From Margaritifera margaritifera (Eukaryota > Mollusca > Bivalvia > Unionida > Margaritiferidae), in assembly GCA_029931535.1 (NCBI GenBank), contig JAQPZY010001675.1, positions 1,417,501 to 1,481,500 on the forward strand: 64,000 nucleotides of DNA. Reading direction: 5' to 3'. The notes under the pieces were generated by a model that did no database searches, was not told the DNA's origin, and was given only the letters and a program-made list of their open reading frames with translations. The translations under genes and the position numbers were made by a program. Of the stretch, positions 34,978-46,511 are shown piece after piece (the stretch's first letter is position 1; each line of letters starts with the position of its first letter).

Positions 34978-35198
34978 TACCGTATATACTCGCGTATAAA
35001 CCAATACCAACTGCAAACTGCATAGACCCAGATCTGCCGTCGCATAATGTGCCGGCAAATCTGGGTCTATGCAGTTTGTAAGGACTAATCGGTAGAACAA
35101 ACAACATAGACCCTGATCTGCCAACGCATTATGCGACGGCATATCAGGGTCTATGTTGTTTGCATTTGGACCTGATTTATACGCGAGTATATACGGTA
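34978..35198. mobile_element. Two-level palindromic MITE (TA-flanked)
   Basis: Terminal inverted repeats are 23 bp and perfect (first 20 bases TACCGTATATACTCGCGTAT) and extend imperfectly to about 40 bp. Each half is itself a hairpin: 35,014-35,078 (arm CAAACTGCATAGACCCAGAT) and 35,098-35,162 (arm CAAACAACATAGACCCTGAT). The termini CCGTATATAC...GTATATACGG are bounded by TA on both sides, which fits a TA-targeting superfamily such as Tc1/mariner, though that is inference. No coding capacity. Confidence 0.88.
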
Positions 35199-36140
35199 CT
35201 TAACATGCAGTTTGTACTTTACAATCAGCCAAATTTTAATATTAACTGTAAGACTATAATTCTTTCAATACCGAAGAGCATATAAAACACACTGAACTAA
35301 AAAAAAAACAGTACTAGTATTTGACTTCGTTTCAGCGGCCATAATACATTCAATCGTTGATTTCGCTGCAATTCATAATTTGTTATCCTAAGTTAACAGC
35401 GAATATAATTTAATCGAGGGGTACTAAACGATATATTTTTCACGCGTATTCGTTCCGATACTTTCTCTTTGACTTCTTTATTTTCTAAATTCACGCGAAT
35501 TCCCTTCTAAATTCTTAACTCGCCAATTTATGTACTGACTATTTTTTCTATTCTCTTCAATATAAGAGACGGTATAAAATTTAAATATTATTTTTATTGC
35601 GAAAACTACTTAATTAAATAATACTAAAAAAAAACTGTACGACTAATTTGGTCTGTTTGTTTAAATGATTATTTTCCCTACCCTATAATTTTAACGGATC
35701 TTATCTTTACTACTTTCATTGAATTTTCACAATATTGGAAATTATCAAGCACGAAACTTCCGCGTTACAACTTCCGTTATTAACATATCGCCATATGTCA
35801 CTCAAACTCTAACACGTGCCGATACCTATGGAGACATATAGATCACCAACCAATACACCCTCTGGCAAAGATATGAGCATAACGTGATTTACAAACACAT
35901 TGGTAGTTTGTCGGAGTTTTAAGCCTAATCTCCGTCACCTATCCGACTGCCATTATATATCAGGTACAAATTCAAATCGTCGTAACTTAAACATTTGTCA
36001 TCCATTTTTCATGAATTTTCTTGTAGACACTAAACAATTAACACCAATTCACACAGGGTAATCATAAACACAAAATACTTTGATTTTATATGATGTGCCA
36101 TGCTAATGAGTAGGGCGTGGTTATGTCTGCTTTGGCGGTA
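35199..36140. other. No gene seen
   Basis: AT-rich, with no recognised domain. Confidence 0.5.
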
Positions 36141-36144
36141 GGTT

Positions 36145-36400
36145 AGTTACTGCTTTATGAACGCTACATTGTGTTTACGTATTGCTAAGCATATTGACGT
36201 GTTAAGAGACAAATAATTCAACAGGATACGGAAGGCTGGCTGTGTCAAATTGTTTTCCAGACATAAAAAAATCACGTTGTTAGCTTGGGCCCTATGGATT
36301 TTAAGTTACAAATGTCTATCAACTGTATGTCTTTATTTTATATCACATTTGAAATGAAGTCTTAAAATTCAAGTCCTATGTCGAATTTAATCAGAGCCAG
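36145..36400. repeat. Local duplication, copy 2
   Basis: Counterpart of 34,235-34,520 (see there). In this copy the palindromic MITE follows almost directly; in copy 1 it follows after about 450 bp. Confidence 0.7.
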
Positions 36401-36407
36401 TGTGACG

Positions 36408-36580
36408 TAGCGTCTCTACTCGCGTGTAAGTCGGGTCCAACTGCAAACGACATAATCCCTAATCATGATGCGCCGGCAGATTATGATCTATGTTATTTGT
36501 TCTCCTGATGACTCATAACAAACTGCATACACCCAGATCTACCGGCGCATTATCCGACTTATAAGCCTGTACATACGGTA
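36408..36580. mobile_element. Degenerate second copy of the palindromic MITE
   Basis: The left end reads GCGTCTCTACTCGCGTGTAA and the right end GCCTGTACATACGGTA, both diverged from the copy at 34,978-35,198. The interior retains GCAAACGACATAATCC and CAAACTGCATACACCCAGAT. It is shorter (173 bp) and its hairpins are eroded, so it is an older or faster-decaying copy. Confidence 0.75.
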
Positions 36581-36679
36581 TCTTTTGTTATGTGTCAAGC
36601 TAAATCACGCCTTTCTCTCGAAGACTAAGATTTCACACGTGTTATTTTCTTAAAAATGTAAATGTGAATAATAAAATCT

Positions 36680-36717
36680 TAAAATAAATGCATTATTATT
36701 ATTATTATTATTATTAT
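36680..36717. repeat. Possible retrotransposon 3' end with (ATT)n tail
   Basis: TCTTAAAATAAATGCATTATT leads into ATT units. The identical sequence leads into an ATT array at 50,814, which suggests a shared element 3' terminus. Confidence 0.55.
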
Positions 36718-36791
36718 ACAAACTCTGAAGGTGAACATTTTAACAAGGATTTTCAACTCAATTTTCGTCCTTTTTCTTTGTGGATATCAAA

Positions 36792-36792
36792 C

Positions 36793-36838
<46 letters not shown>

Positions 36839-36885
36839 GTAATAATAATATTTTTTTTAAAAATAATAATAATATTATTATTAAA

Positions 36886-36917
<32 letters not shown>

Positions 36918-36930
36918 TGATGATGATGAT
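36792..36930. repeat. AAT/ATT/GAT compound microsatellite
   Basis: AAT units (36,792-36,850), a mixed T tract and ATT/AAT section, then AAT and GAT units to about 36,930. Frames here are Asn, Ile or Leu homopolymers. Confidence 0.93.
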
Positions 36931-38118
36931 TTTGTTGCAAGCATTTTGACGACCACTGAGGTCTTTATTGTGGTATATCTTGTGAATACGTGTACGAAAT
37001 GACGTTTTGCATTATACTTTAAAACGGTTTGAACATTGACATTGACTATGAACATTTCGCGTCAAAGGAAATTAATTTATTTTATTTTTTCTCAATATTT
37101 GTCTAAAGCGTCCAGTTTCCCATTTTGATTTAAACAAGACGCTTTAGACACAAATGGATTAGATAGACGTGCCATTTTTGTTGGAGCCAATATACCAATA
37201 GGCAATATTACCACCTATGATGCATCACGTCTTATTATTATCTTTATTTGTAATCAAGTGAAAATTTAGAATTGATGGCACGTAATTGTACACGAGAAAA
37301 CGATAAGTTTGGAAAGAAGCGGAAACGTACAGTAAAACCGACATTTCTTGCTTGAAAAACCTGCATGGTATAATTTTAATACATAGTGCATTTGCTGTTC
37401 CTTATAACCGTAAATTCAAATTTCTTCAATTTTGAACTTCAAGACGATTGTGTCCCAACTCAATAATTTAAATATTTTTGGATTTATTCCTGTATATTTA
37501 TTTTTCCAGAATTTGTTTAGATGTTCTTTAAAGTTTTATTTAATACTACCGTAGTTTGCAAACGTGTACATTTAAAGAATTACCATACAGAAGTTACTCA
37601 GTACATTAAACAGCACAGAGGCAAGACGTAACTGGTTGCTCATTAAGGTTGATCTGTCATGACGTTCATTGGATTTTAGTGCAGGTCCTAGCTGCTACAC
37701 TGAGTCACCTACAGTAGGTTCTTAAGTACTAGTATGAGAGGTGAGTAATCCTTGTTATTGGCTATTCCTTTTGTACTGAGAACCAGGTGTGATAAATACA
37801 CCAGAAAATGATCATAGCAAAGAACACATTTTTTATAACTTGAACAAAAAAGTTTGCAAAATTCACATGCCAGAGTTCGTACTTATAGTGAAACTCAAAT
37901 GAGCTTGAAGGCTTTCATGTTTGCCTTGTGACTTTTGTGCCATTTTTATGTTATGGCCAACATGAATGAGTAATGATACTTCACATTAGGAGAAACTCGT
38001 AGATGGTCGTCTGGTGCTGGTCAAGAAGTATTACTCAACGCTGATACCGACAAAGAGAATACTGATAACACCATAACAAAAACAAACACTGACGCATCGG
38101 TATGCAGATAATGATTGA

Positions 38119-38119
<1 letters not shown>
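36931..38119. other. No gene seen
   Basis: No recognised domain or RNA. Confidence 0.5.

Positions 38120-38188
<69 letters not shown>
38120..38188. repeat. (TA)n microsatellite
   Basis: Uninterrupted TA run that ends exactly where recognisable Penelope-like coding sequence begins. Confidence 0.97.
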
Positions 38189-38190
<2 letters not shown>

Positions 38191-39160
38191 GCCAATAACT
38201 ACCGTCATACGATTAAATTTACGTCAGAGTCATCAAATAGGTCCAACATCTTTTTGGATACTCAATCTACCCTCCTAGAGAGGAACATAGAAACTGACCT
38301 GTATTCTAAACCAACTGGCTCTCACGAGTATCTACTTCCAACCAGCTGCCACACTCACCACGTAATAAAAAAAATCTTCCTTACGGTATGTGCTTTCGGA
38401 CCAAACGGATATGCTCTAATCTGGCTACGTTTGAAAAGATATTCAGAGAACTCATGGGGCATCTTAGAACGAGAGGATCCAGAAATATCTACATCGAGGA
38501 GGCTATTAACAAAACTAGACTCCTCGATACAGGAACCCGCCTAAAATATAAAACCAAGAAAACCAGCAAACGCCTCTTGGTTTCTTTCCACCCCGACACC
38601 CCAAAATTACAAGAGATAATTCCGAAGCATTGGAAAAAGATTGAATCCTCCGAACATCTGAAAGGCATATTTCAAGAAGTTCCTATGATTGCATACCATA
38701 GACCTAAAAATCTGAAGGACCATCTGGTACGTGCCAAGGTAACTTCAAACAAGACCACAAATTCAGGCACATATTGCTGCAAAGACAAGCGTTGCCGAAT
38801 TTGCAAACATATGCCCGAGACCAAATCGTTCAGAAGTTCGACGACAGGAGTTAGCTACACTATCAATCAGAAGTTAAGAAGTCGAACCAAAAATGTAAAC
38901 TATCTTCTAATAGATCTGTGGCACTCAATATGTTGGCGAAACCGTTGATTTCAGAAAACGAATGAATAACCACAAGAGCCACATTCGCAACAAAATCAAC
39001 GCGAAACTCGCCAACCACTACAACTCGACTCAGTGGAGTCCCTCGAGATGCTACCGATTGACTCTAACCTGTAGTGGACCAATATAGAACGCACACGTAA
39101 GGAACGATACTGGACACTTCAATTGAAATCTCATGGGGAGTTCGGCCTAAAAAAAAATTA
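38189..39160 (+). pseudogene. Penelope-like RT C-terminus and GIY-YIG endonuclease, frameshifted
   Basis: Penelope-like elements use a telomerase-related reverse transcriptase with a GIY-YIG nuclease. The reading starts FANNYRHTIKFTSESSN, runs through NIFLDTQSTLLERNIETDLY and SKPTGSHEYLLPTSCH, and shifts frame near 38,380-38,390. It then continues in the frame 38,388-38,948 with RICSNLATFEKIFRELMGHL, LVSFHPDTPKL and the cysteine cluster CCKDKRCRICKHM (38,775-38,813). A second shift near 38,915 brings TQYVGETVDFRKRMNNHKSH (38,923-38,982), carrying the Tyr-Val-Gly of the GIY-YIG motif. A stop lies at 39,085; a third frame then gives KERYWTLQLKSHGEFGLK, the usual C-terminal block. Three frames are needed, so no product is possible. 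Confidence 0.86.
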
Positions 39161-39296
39161 AAAAAATAACCTTCCTAATGGAATCTTATCAAAACTTCAG
39201 CCAGGCATCAATTTATTAGACGTACGCAAATTAATATTTACCCAAGTAAATATTCCTTAATTCTTTATATGTATTATTATTATTATTGCTATTATT

Positions 39297-39299
39297 GTC

Positions 39300-39332
<33 letters not shown>

Positions 39333-39339
39333 ATGATGG

Positions 39340-39396
<57 letters not shown>
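39297..39396. repeat. (GAT)n microsatellite inside the Penelope-like element
   Basis: Nearly perfect GAT/ATG units; the minus-strand poly-His frame is an artefact. Confidence 0.97.
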
Positions 39397-39398
<2 letters not shown>

Positions 39399-39895
39399 AG
39401 AACTCTTGTCCATTATCCCGCTATACCATGCTCTTGACATACCAGATTAGTACCTCCATGCATAACTTTACCGGGATATAATTTCTTTTGCACATTTTGA
39501 TGATGGCGTTGATTTTTCGCCGCGCATGGTGTCAGACCTTTGTGCCCAGCCTGGAATTAGGTCAAAACACCTTGGTCCTCTGCGTGATAGGCACGATGCA
39601 CACCTTTTTTATATTTTTTTACACAACTTTGTTGGGCGGATGGCAGCATAACACAGATATGTAGTTTACCCGTTTTAGACAGTTTTTAATATGTTGTCTT
39701 CCTTCTTTCTTCTGTTGTTTATCCTTTGTTTGTTTATTTCCGCGTCATTGAAAGATGTAGGAGCCAAGAATTTCTCTTGGTTTTTGTGTTTATTGTTTGT
39801 TTTGTGGATGTAAATTGTTTCTTCCTCTGACGAAGAGCATTTGTTTTTAGCTCGAAACGTTAGGAAACTTTTTATATTTTTCAAACTTTTGTGTC

Positions 39896-39896
<1 letters not shown>

Positions 39897-39973
<77 letters not shown>
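39897..39973. repeat. (TA)n microsatellite
   Basis: Uninterrupted TA run that directly follows the Penelope-like 3' region. Confidence 0.97.
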
Positions 39974-39974
<1 letters not shown>

Positions 39975-40017
39975 GAATACATATTATTATCACACGAGTT
40001 AGAGAATATTTAATTCG

Positions 40018-40085
40018 TACTCTACGGAGATTCGAACATGGGTCCGCTGGTTACGAACGCCTTTACCAGAGATTTTGTACTATCA
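40018..40085 (-). mobile_element. tRNA-derived SINE fragment
   Basis: The minus strand contains GGTAAAGGCGTTCGTAACCA followed by GCGGACCC and a B-box-like TGTTCGAATCTC. The arrangement resembles the anticodon-to-T-arm half of a tRNA as found in SINE heads. The A box is not convincing and the T stem does not pair fully, so this is not a working tRNA gene. Confidence 0.5.
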
Positions 40086-40399
40086 TTTTTGGTGATGTGT
40101 GCATGGTCGAGATGGTATGGGGATTGTTGCTTACAGGAAAGGCGATGGGTGATGCAACCCGTGGATCCAGGGATTGCACTTTCCGCTCTGTTTGGTGTAT
40201 ATTTCAAATAGGAGGACCTTAATTCGGTTAATTGTTTCCTATTTAAGTTCAGGTAGTCAGAAGAGGCATATAGATCGCATAAACATTTTCTGAATGGAAG
40301 AACACAATAAAAGCAGTTTTATACAGAAAAGTATAAACTATGGATTTCATTGCAATTGTCAATGTTGTGTTGAAATATATGTATTCAATCACTCACTCA

Positions 40400-40970
40400 C
40401 CCACTCATCGTGCCTTAAGTGGCACATAAAGCTTCGACAAGAGAGCGACACAGCTGAGGTCTGCATCCCTACGTGTGATGGTGTTCCACGTCAGGCCACA
40501 TTCCTTCATCTCTTTATCTATCGTCCTCCCCCATGTCTCTTTAGGCCGACCCCTCTTTCGTCTCCCGCCCGCGTCCAGCGGGGGGCTGTCCTGGACAGTG
40601 CTTCTGGTGACATTCGGCATACAGGCCCCAGCCATCGCCATCTTCTTTGATTCACAATCTGGACAAGAGATGTTGATTCTGTCCTTTAATGAAGGTATTT
40701 ATTTTTGATCCTCTAAGGCCAGACGATGCCAATAATCTTCCTCATGCACCTGTTTTGGAAAATCTCAAGCTTTTGTGTTATCATTGAGGAACTTCCAGCA
40801 TTCAGACCCGTACAGTCACACTCCGATAACATTGCTTCAGTAAATCCTCAGCTTGGTATTGAGTCCGAGTTGTTTGGACTTCCATGTATATTCCTGCATA
40901 CCGAAGGTTTTTATCTTCATTAAAGGACAGAATCAACATCTCTTGTCCAGATTGTGAATCAAAGAAGATG
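40400..40970 (-). mobile_element. 3' fragment of a second LINE family, with internal inverted duplication
   Basis: The minus strand reads the C-terminal block of a LINE ORF2: RKRGRPKETWGRTIDKEMKE with GLTWNTITRRDA (frame 40,405-40,641). In a shifted frame upstream comes RWRWLGPVCRMSPEAL, the usual preceding block. Further upstream, 40,694-40,915 has weaker reverse-transcriptase-tail sequence with MRKIIGIVWP. The family differs from the LINE at 4,456-7,390. A 55-bp segment (40,639-40,693) is present again as a perfect inverted copy at 40,916-40,970. Confidence 0.82.
40639..40970. repeat. Perfect 55-bp inverted repeat with 222-bp spacer
   Basis: The left arm 40,639-40,693 begins CATCTTCTTTGATTCACAAT. 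The right arm 40,916-40,970 ends with its exact complement ATTGTGAATCAAAGAAGATG. I checked all 55 positions by eye and saw no mismatch. Confidence 0.93.
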
Positions 40971-41380
40971 CCTGAATAAGTGAGGAAAATTTGTAAAAGG
41001 TTGAAATCTTTTCTGAAAGATAGTATGAAAGAGAAGAAAATACATATCTGCGATATGATAAGTGGCTTCACCATGCTCACTCTATCAAATCAAAAGCGGT
41101 CTGTAACCACTAAAACTCTCTAATGCGCAAGACGCATTTAGAATGAAGACGGGCACATCACAAATATATAAACGACATCATCTGTAGCGAAGACTGCAGC
41201 CGTAAAATTCCGGAACCTTATCAAATAGAAAAAGATTAACCGCTGTGGAGTCTCGCCTTGGAAAGGAGATGGCCTCACATTTAGTGACAGTGGAAACAAG
41301 GCAGATAGTCTGAATAAGCAGTTCGTCTCGGTGTTCACCATTGAAGACACAAGCAACATGTCAGACCTTGGAATTATTAC
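40971..41380. other. No gene seen
   Basis: Frames are unrecognised. The sequence just upstream of the minisatellite is more GC-balanced than usual here. Confidence 0.5.
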
Positions 41381-42590
41381 AGACTTGGCAAATATTGTAC
41401 AGGTTAGGCAAATAATGTCCAGACTAGACTAGACAAATACTGTCCAGACTAGGCGAATAATGTCCAGACTAGGCACATAATGTCCAGACTAGACTAGGCA
41501 AATACTGTCCAGACTAGGCAAATAATGTCCATACTAGGCAAATATTGTCCAGACTAGACAAATAATGTCCAGACTAGACTAGACAAATAATGTCCAATCT
41601 ACGCAAATAATGTCCAGACCAGACAAATAATGTCCAGACTAGACAAATAATTTCCAGAATAGACAAATAATGTTCAGACTAGACAAATGATGTCCAGACT
41701 AGACAAATGATGTCCAGACTAGACAAATAATGTCCAAACTAGGCAAATAATGTCCAGACTAGACAAATAATGTCCAGACTAGACAAAAAATGTCCAGACT
41801 AGACAAATAATGTCCATAAGAGGCAAATAATGTCCAGACTAGACAAATAATGTTCAGACTAGACTAGACAAAAAATGTCCAGACTAGGCAAATAATGTCC
41901 TGACTAGACGAATAATGTCCAGACTAGACAAATAATGTCCTGACTAGACAAATAATGTCCATACTAGACTAGACAAATAATGTCCTGACTAGACAAATAA
42001 TGTCCTGACTAGACAAATAATGTCCAGACAAGACAAATAATGTCCAGACTAGATCAAATAATGTCCAGACTAGGCAAATAATGTCCAGACTATACAAATA
42101 ATGTCCAGACTAGGCACATACTGTCCAGACTACGCAAATAATGTCCAGACTAGACAAATAATGTCCAGACTAGGCAAATAATGTCCAGACTAGACAAATA
42201 ATATCCAGACTAGGCAAATAATGTCCAGACTAGACAAATAATGTCCAGACTAGGCAAATAATGTCCAGACTAGACAAATAATATCCAGACTAGACAAATA
42301 ATGTCCAGACTACGCAAATAATGTCCAGACTAGACAAATAATGTCCATACTAGGCAAATAATGTCCATACTAGGCAAATAATGTACATACTAGGCAAATA
42401 ATGTCCAGACTAGGCAAATATTGTACAGACCAGGCAAATAATGTCCATACTAGGCAAATATTGTACAGACTAGGCAAGTAATGGCCAGACTAGGCAAATA
42501 CTGTACAGACTAGGCAATAATGTCCAGACTAGGTAAATAATGTCCAGACTAGGTAAATAATGTCCATACTAGGCAAATCATGTCCAGACT
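41381..42590. repeat. 20-bp minisatellite, about 59 units
   Basis: The unit is AATAATGTCCAGACTAGACA. Two main subtypes alternate, AGACTAGACA and AGACTAGGCA. A 5-bp duplication (AGACT) lengthens some units, for example near 41,428, 41,490, 41,575 and 41,865. Units near the right end are enriched for TAGGCA and CCATACT variants. Confidence 0.96.
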
Positions 42591-45145
42591 TTAGCTGAAA
42601 ACTGCTACAACCCACCAAGAGTGATGCTCCTTTGGATCAAGCTCAGACATTTTCAGCAACACTTTCTTTCTGTTTACATTTGTGTTTGGTTATCTTTTGA
42701 ATAAATACAATCCACGTACGAGCTAAAAGATATAACGTTGAAGTAAATGAAACGTATTGAAAAATCTTTGAAATTTTCAGAATACTGCGGTTGGATTTAT
42801 CTTCGTCTCTTTGCGAGCTTCTCTCTGATTTTGATCATATCTGGAAATACCTTAGTTAACAAGGTCACACAATACGCACATCAAAAAATAAAAAAATAAA
42901 AATAATAATAATAACAATACAATACACAAGCACTTGTTTTACTTATTGTGTGACTCTCTGAATGTGATTGGCATAACAATAATTTTATTGAAAAACACCA
43001 TTAAGCTCGTTATACTCAATAGAGATGAACTCAATAGAGATGAACTAACATGATCTTACAACAATATGTCCCAAAGAACGGTGTACATTTTTTCTTTCTA
43101 ATTCGTTCGCACCTAACCTCTTCATACATCAGGTTCACTTACTCATAGCCTCAAACTTCGGTTCTATTAAAAAGCGGAATCGGAAAACATTGCATAGCTC
43201 TGTGTATGATGAAGCAGGTCCTTTTCTGTTGATCGTTACTTACTCTTACATTGCCTGGCCTTGCCTGTTTTCAGCTGTTGTTGAATTGGAAATTTGAATA
43301 AAATTTACAAATGTCCCTAATATATGAAATATGGACCTTTATAGTTCCGTGTTAACAATGCTGACATATACTTACTACGGCGTTTGCATAAAAACTTTAT
43401 TTAACTTACCGTATTAAGTTCCAATGATAATATTTGAATACCTTTTATGGACTTTCGGTTATATACAATAGATGGCAAACTTGCCACTTCTTTCTTCATA
43501 TTTGTTCAGTTACTTGTGAATTATAGTTTATCTGTATATCATCGAGCTCCCCCTTTTTCCATTATTCCACTAGTTTTACTCATTTCGTTAGCAATAACAC
43601 ACAGTCTGAAATTTTTCCATCTGGTGTTAAACTTTATGACGATTGATATTTACGAAATCTCCATTCGTTCCTGCTATATGATCATTAATTATTTTATCCA
43701 TTTTCCCCATTTGTAAACTTTAGATAGATAACAAATTAATGTAGTCTTTGTAATCAAATTTTAAAATCACGTTATTCAAGAATCTGTATCATTCATTTTC
43801 CTAGTCCAACCATGGACTGGTCAAATGAGATATAATTTTTTATTACTGCGTCAATAAACCATCTGGATACTTCAGATTTTCCAATCTCATACATTACTAG
43901 AACGTCAAGTCCTTGGCCTATTTGATGATGTACCGTCTTGAGTAGATATATTTTGGCGTTGCTTCTAACTGTAGTTAACAATCGTCAGTATGCAATTTCT
44001 TTTGATTGCGAATGACAGATATGTAATTGGTACATCAACACTCTGAACAGCCTTTAATTAGATCTTCCACGCATTCCCGATTGAATGCAGTATCACTCAA
44101 TTCAGAGGCTTCCCTTCCATCTACCTAATACACTGGAATTGCTTCATCCAGAAGATTTTTTTTTTCCTTTTCGCAAATGAATTAAAATTTATTACCATAA
44201 TTCCAATCCATGCTTCATATCGTTCAAATCTCAGAGGAGACGAGACTCCTTTGGACACACCTAGAAAGGACAACAAAACCTTTTCATTTCCGAAATGCTT
44301 ATCAAAATAAATAAGGAAGATTGTGTTCCTCATTATTTGATACGAGAATGAAACGACTTGTTTAAAGAATTTGTCTTTTTAGAATGTGAATGTAAACATT
44401 TTTTAAATCAAAGTTTGACTGTAACATGTCCGAGATAAAATTATGAAGAAAACAATAATTTTGTATTTAATGTGAAAAAAAGCAATTTTGAGATTTGTAA
44501 TTTATTCATCACAACATTTTCTATATAGATAGTCAAATATGTATCGTTAATAGTTAATAAACACTGCCATCACAAGTTTTCCACAGAGATAGTCAAATAT
44601 GTATAGCTGAGTTCAATTTGATGTATATGACATAGGTAAGATCTTAAATAGAATAAGACAGCTGACATAATTTTGGGATTCAAAATTTAATCGAAATTTT
44701 ATTTTCAAACTCTTAAGGTTATGTGCAAAGGACATATATTTGCTAATTTAAGGCATAAAATGTTCATGCATAGAAATATATCTGGAAAAGCATTGTTTAA
44801 GGTAACTAAGATTTTTCATGAGGCAGAAATACAATTTAAATTAATTAGTAAAATCTTGCCTTGGTATGATGCCTATAAAAATGAATTGTTACTTTTTCAG
44901 AGTGACAAAGGTGACGTTGCTATAGAAATGTGCATATTCCAGATATACACTTTGCACATTTACTGAATATGAGAAAACATTAAAACGGGGAGGAAAATTA
45001 TAACTCGGGGTACAATTTGTTCTCATGAGACTTAACTACGTAATGAAAGCCATTTTATTGTTTGCCTGCTGCTGTAAGTAAGAAATTAAAATGTGCATGA
45101 AGATGCCATGAATTGTTTGCACAAAAATCAATTGCACATGAACAA
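42591..45145. other. No gene seen
   Basis: AT-rich. Open frames 43,447-43,716 and 44,721-44,966 look chance-like and lack known motifs. A two-copy imperfect repeat (AGATAGTCAAATATGTAT) lies at about 44,500-44,606. Confidence 0.5.
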
Positions 45146-45170
45146 CAACAACAATAATAATAATAATAAT

Positions 45171-45267
<97 letters not shown>

Positions 45268-45296
45268 TTAATATTAATAATAATAATAATAATAAA
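45146..45296. repeat. AAC/AAT compound microsatellite
   Basis: AAC and AAT blocks alternate with a short AATATT break near 45,266. The poly-Asn frame is an artefact. Confidence 0.97.
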
Positions 45297-46450
45297 CCAT
45301 AGTAATAATAATCTTCAAGTAGAATGTTGCTAACAGATACTATTAAACAATAATGGCATATATATCCAACCGAATGAGGGAAGTAAAGTGTCCCTTCTGC
45401 GCCATTTATCCTTCATCTTACAGGACAAAAAAGTGACAGTTAAAGCATTTATTTTTCATTTGTTGCCGATACAAACATTACCATAATATGAGTAAAGTAT
45501 TTTCAAAATATGCGGATGGTGAGTAGTTTTTAGATCCGTTTGGAAAGATAAACATTCAAACGCCTGGCAATATTTTTCTATAAATATACTTGTTCTTATG
45601 AATGGTTAAAGTGTGGAAGTCATAAAGAATTTATTACACCAGAACGACGTTGCATTTTTTAAAAATATGATATGTCGCTGTAAATGCAATCAAATGTACA
45701 AAGAAGACCCGTACAGGCATGGTTGTTCCCCAAAAAGAAACTAGATTCGACTGTGCAATTTCACATAGTGCTCTAAAACGGTAGTTACAAAATATAATCG
45801 CCTTATTGCATAAGATTTGATTGATTTAAATTGAGATGTAACATTTCCAGTAGACTGGTATCGGATGTATAGGGTGGTCTAACATTTGGTTTAAAATAAA
45901 GAAAAGTCAAATGTGGGACGTATGGTAAGTCCTTTACCATCAATAAACCTTTCATGAGTCATTTTCTTCCTATTATTTTGTTACCATCAAACTCACATCA
46001 TGAATAATACTATCCGTTGGCTGTTAAAAGCAAATGGATGGTAACCGGCGTCAGTGCGGGATGTTTTGATCATATTCCCACAAATCAGGGCAATTTTACA
46101 TCAATACGCTATTTTAGTGTCGCCACAGTGATAAATGTTTGAAAGAGGATATGTCAATTTAAAAGACACACAGATACAGATGTATGGCCCATGTGTATTT
46201 TAGGTACTCATTCCGAGCCCACTTGCTTGACCTCTGGGTCCTCTTTGGGAGATAAATTTTTACCTGGTTTGCATTTCCAGATAGGATAAAATATACTATG
46301 TGTCAAAGGTTTATTTGGCCAAAGAAGTGTCACTTTGATGAATAACCCCTAATTACTACATGACGCGGCAACTCCAATTTTGGAAGAGGTTTGAGGCTGC
46401 AATAAATGTTTACAGTTAATAGTTTTCTTGATGATTTTGTTTTGCAAAAT
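45297..46450. other. No gene seen
   Basis: No domain, RNA gene or repeat that I can name. Confidence 0.5.
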
Positions 46451-46456
46451 AGCGCT

Positions 46457-46480
46457 TTTTTTTTTTTTTTTTTTTTTTTT
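46457..46480. repeat. T homopolymer
   Basis: About 24 T residues; possibly the poly(A) tail of a minus-strand retroposon, but no body is recognised. Confidence 0.7.
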
Positions 46481-46511
46481 CTCGCTGTTTGGCAGTATCG
46501 TATTCTATAAA

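Larger units (their letters stand above)
38189..39896 (+). mobile_element. Penelope-like retroelement remnant
   Basis: Coding similarity runs from 38,189 to about 39,160 (reverse transcriptase C-terminal part, linker and GIY-YIG endonuclease). Downstream, 39,430-39,896 contains the spacer CTGACGAAGAGC...GCTCGAAACG (39,827-39,859), which is typical of the terminal repeats of this class. A GAT microsatellite (39,297-39,396) sits between the two. The 5' reverse transcriptase part is missing, cut off at the TA array. The element is dead. Confidence 0.83.

Noticed and set aside
39231..39440. Poly-His, poly-Asn, Cys-Val, Glu-Arg and Tyr-Val-Cys-Met proteins
   Set aside because: These are translations of GAT, AAT, CA, GA and ATAC/ATGT microsatellites, with no flanking protein-like sequence.
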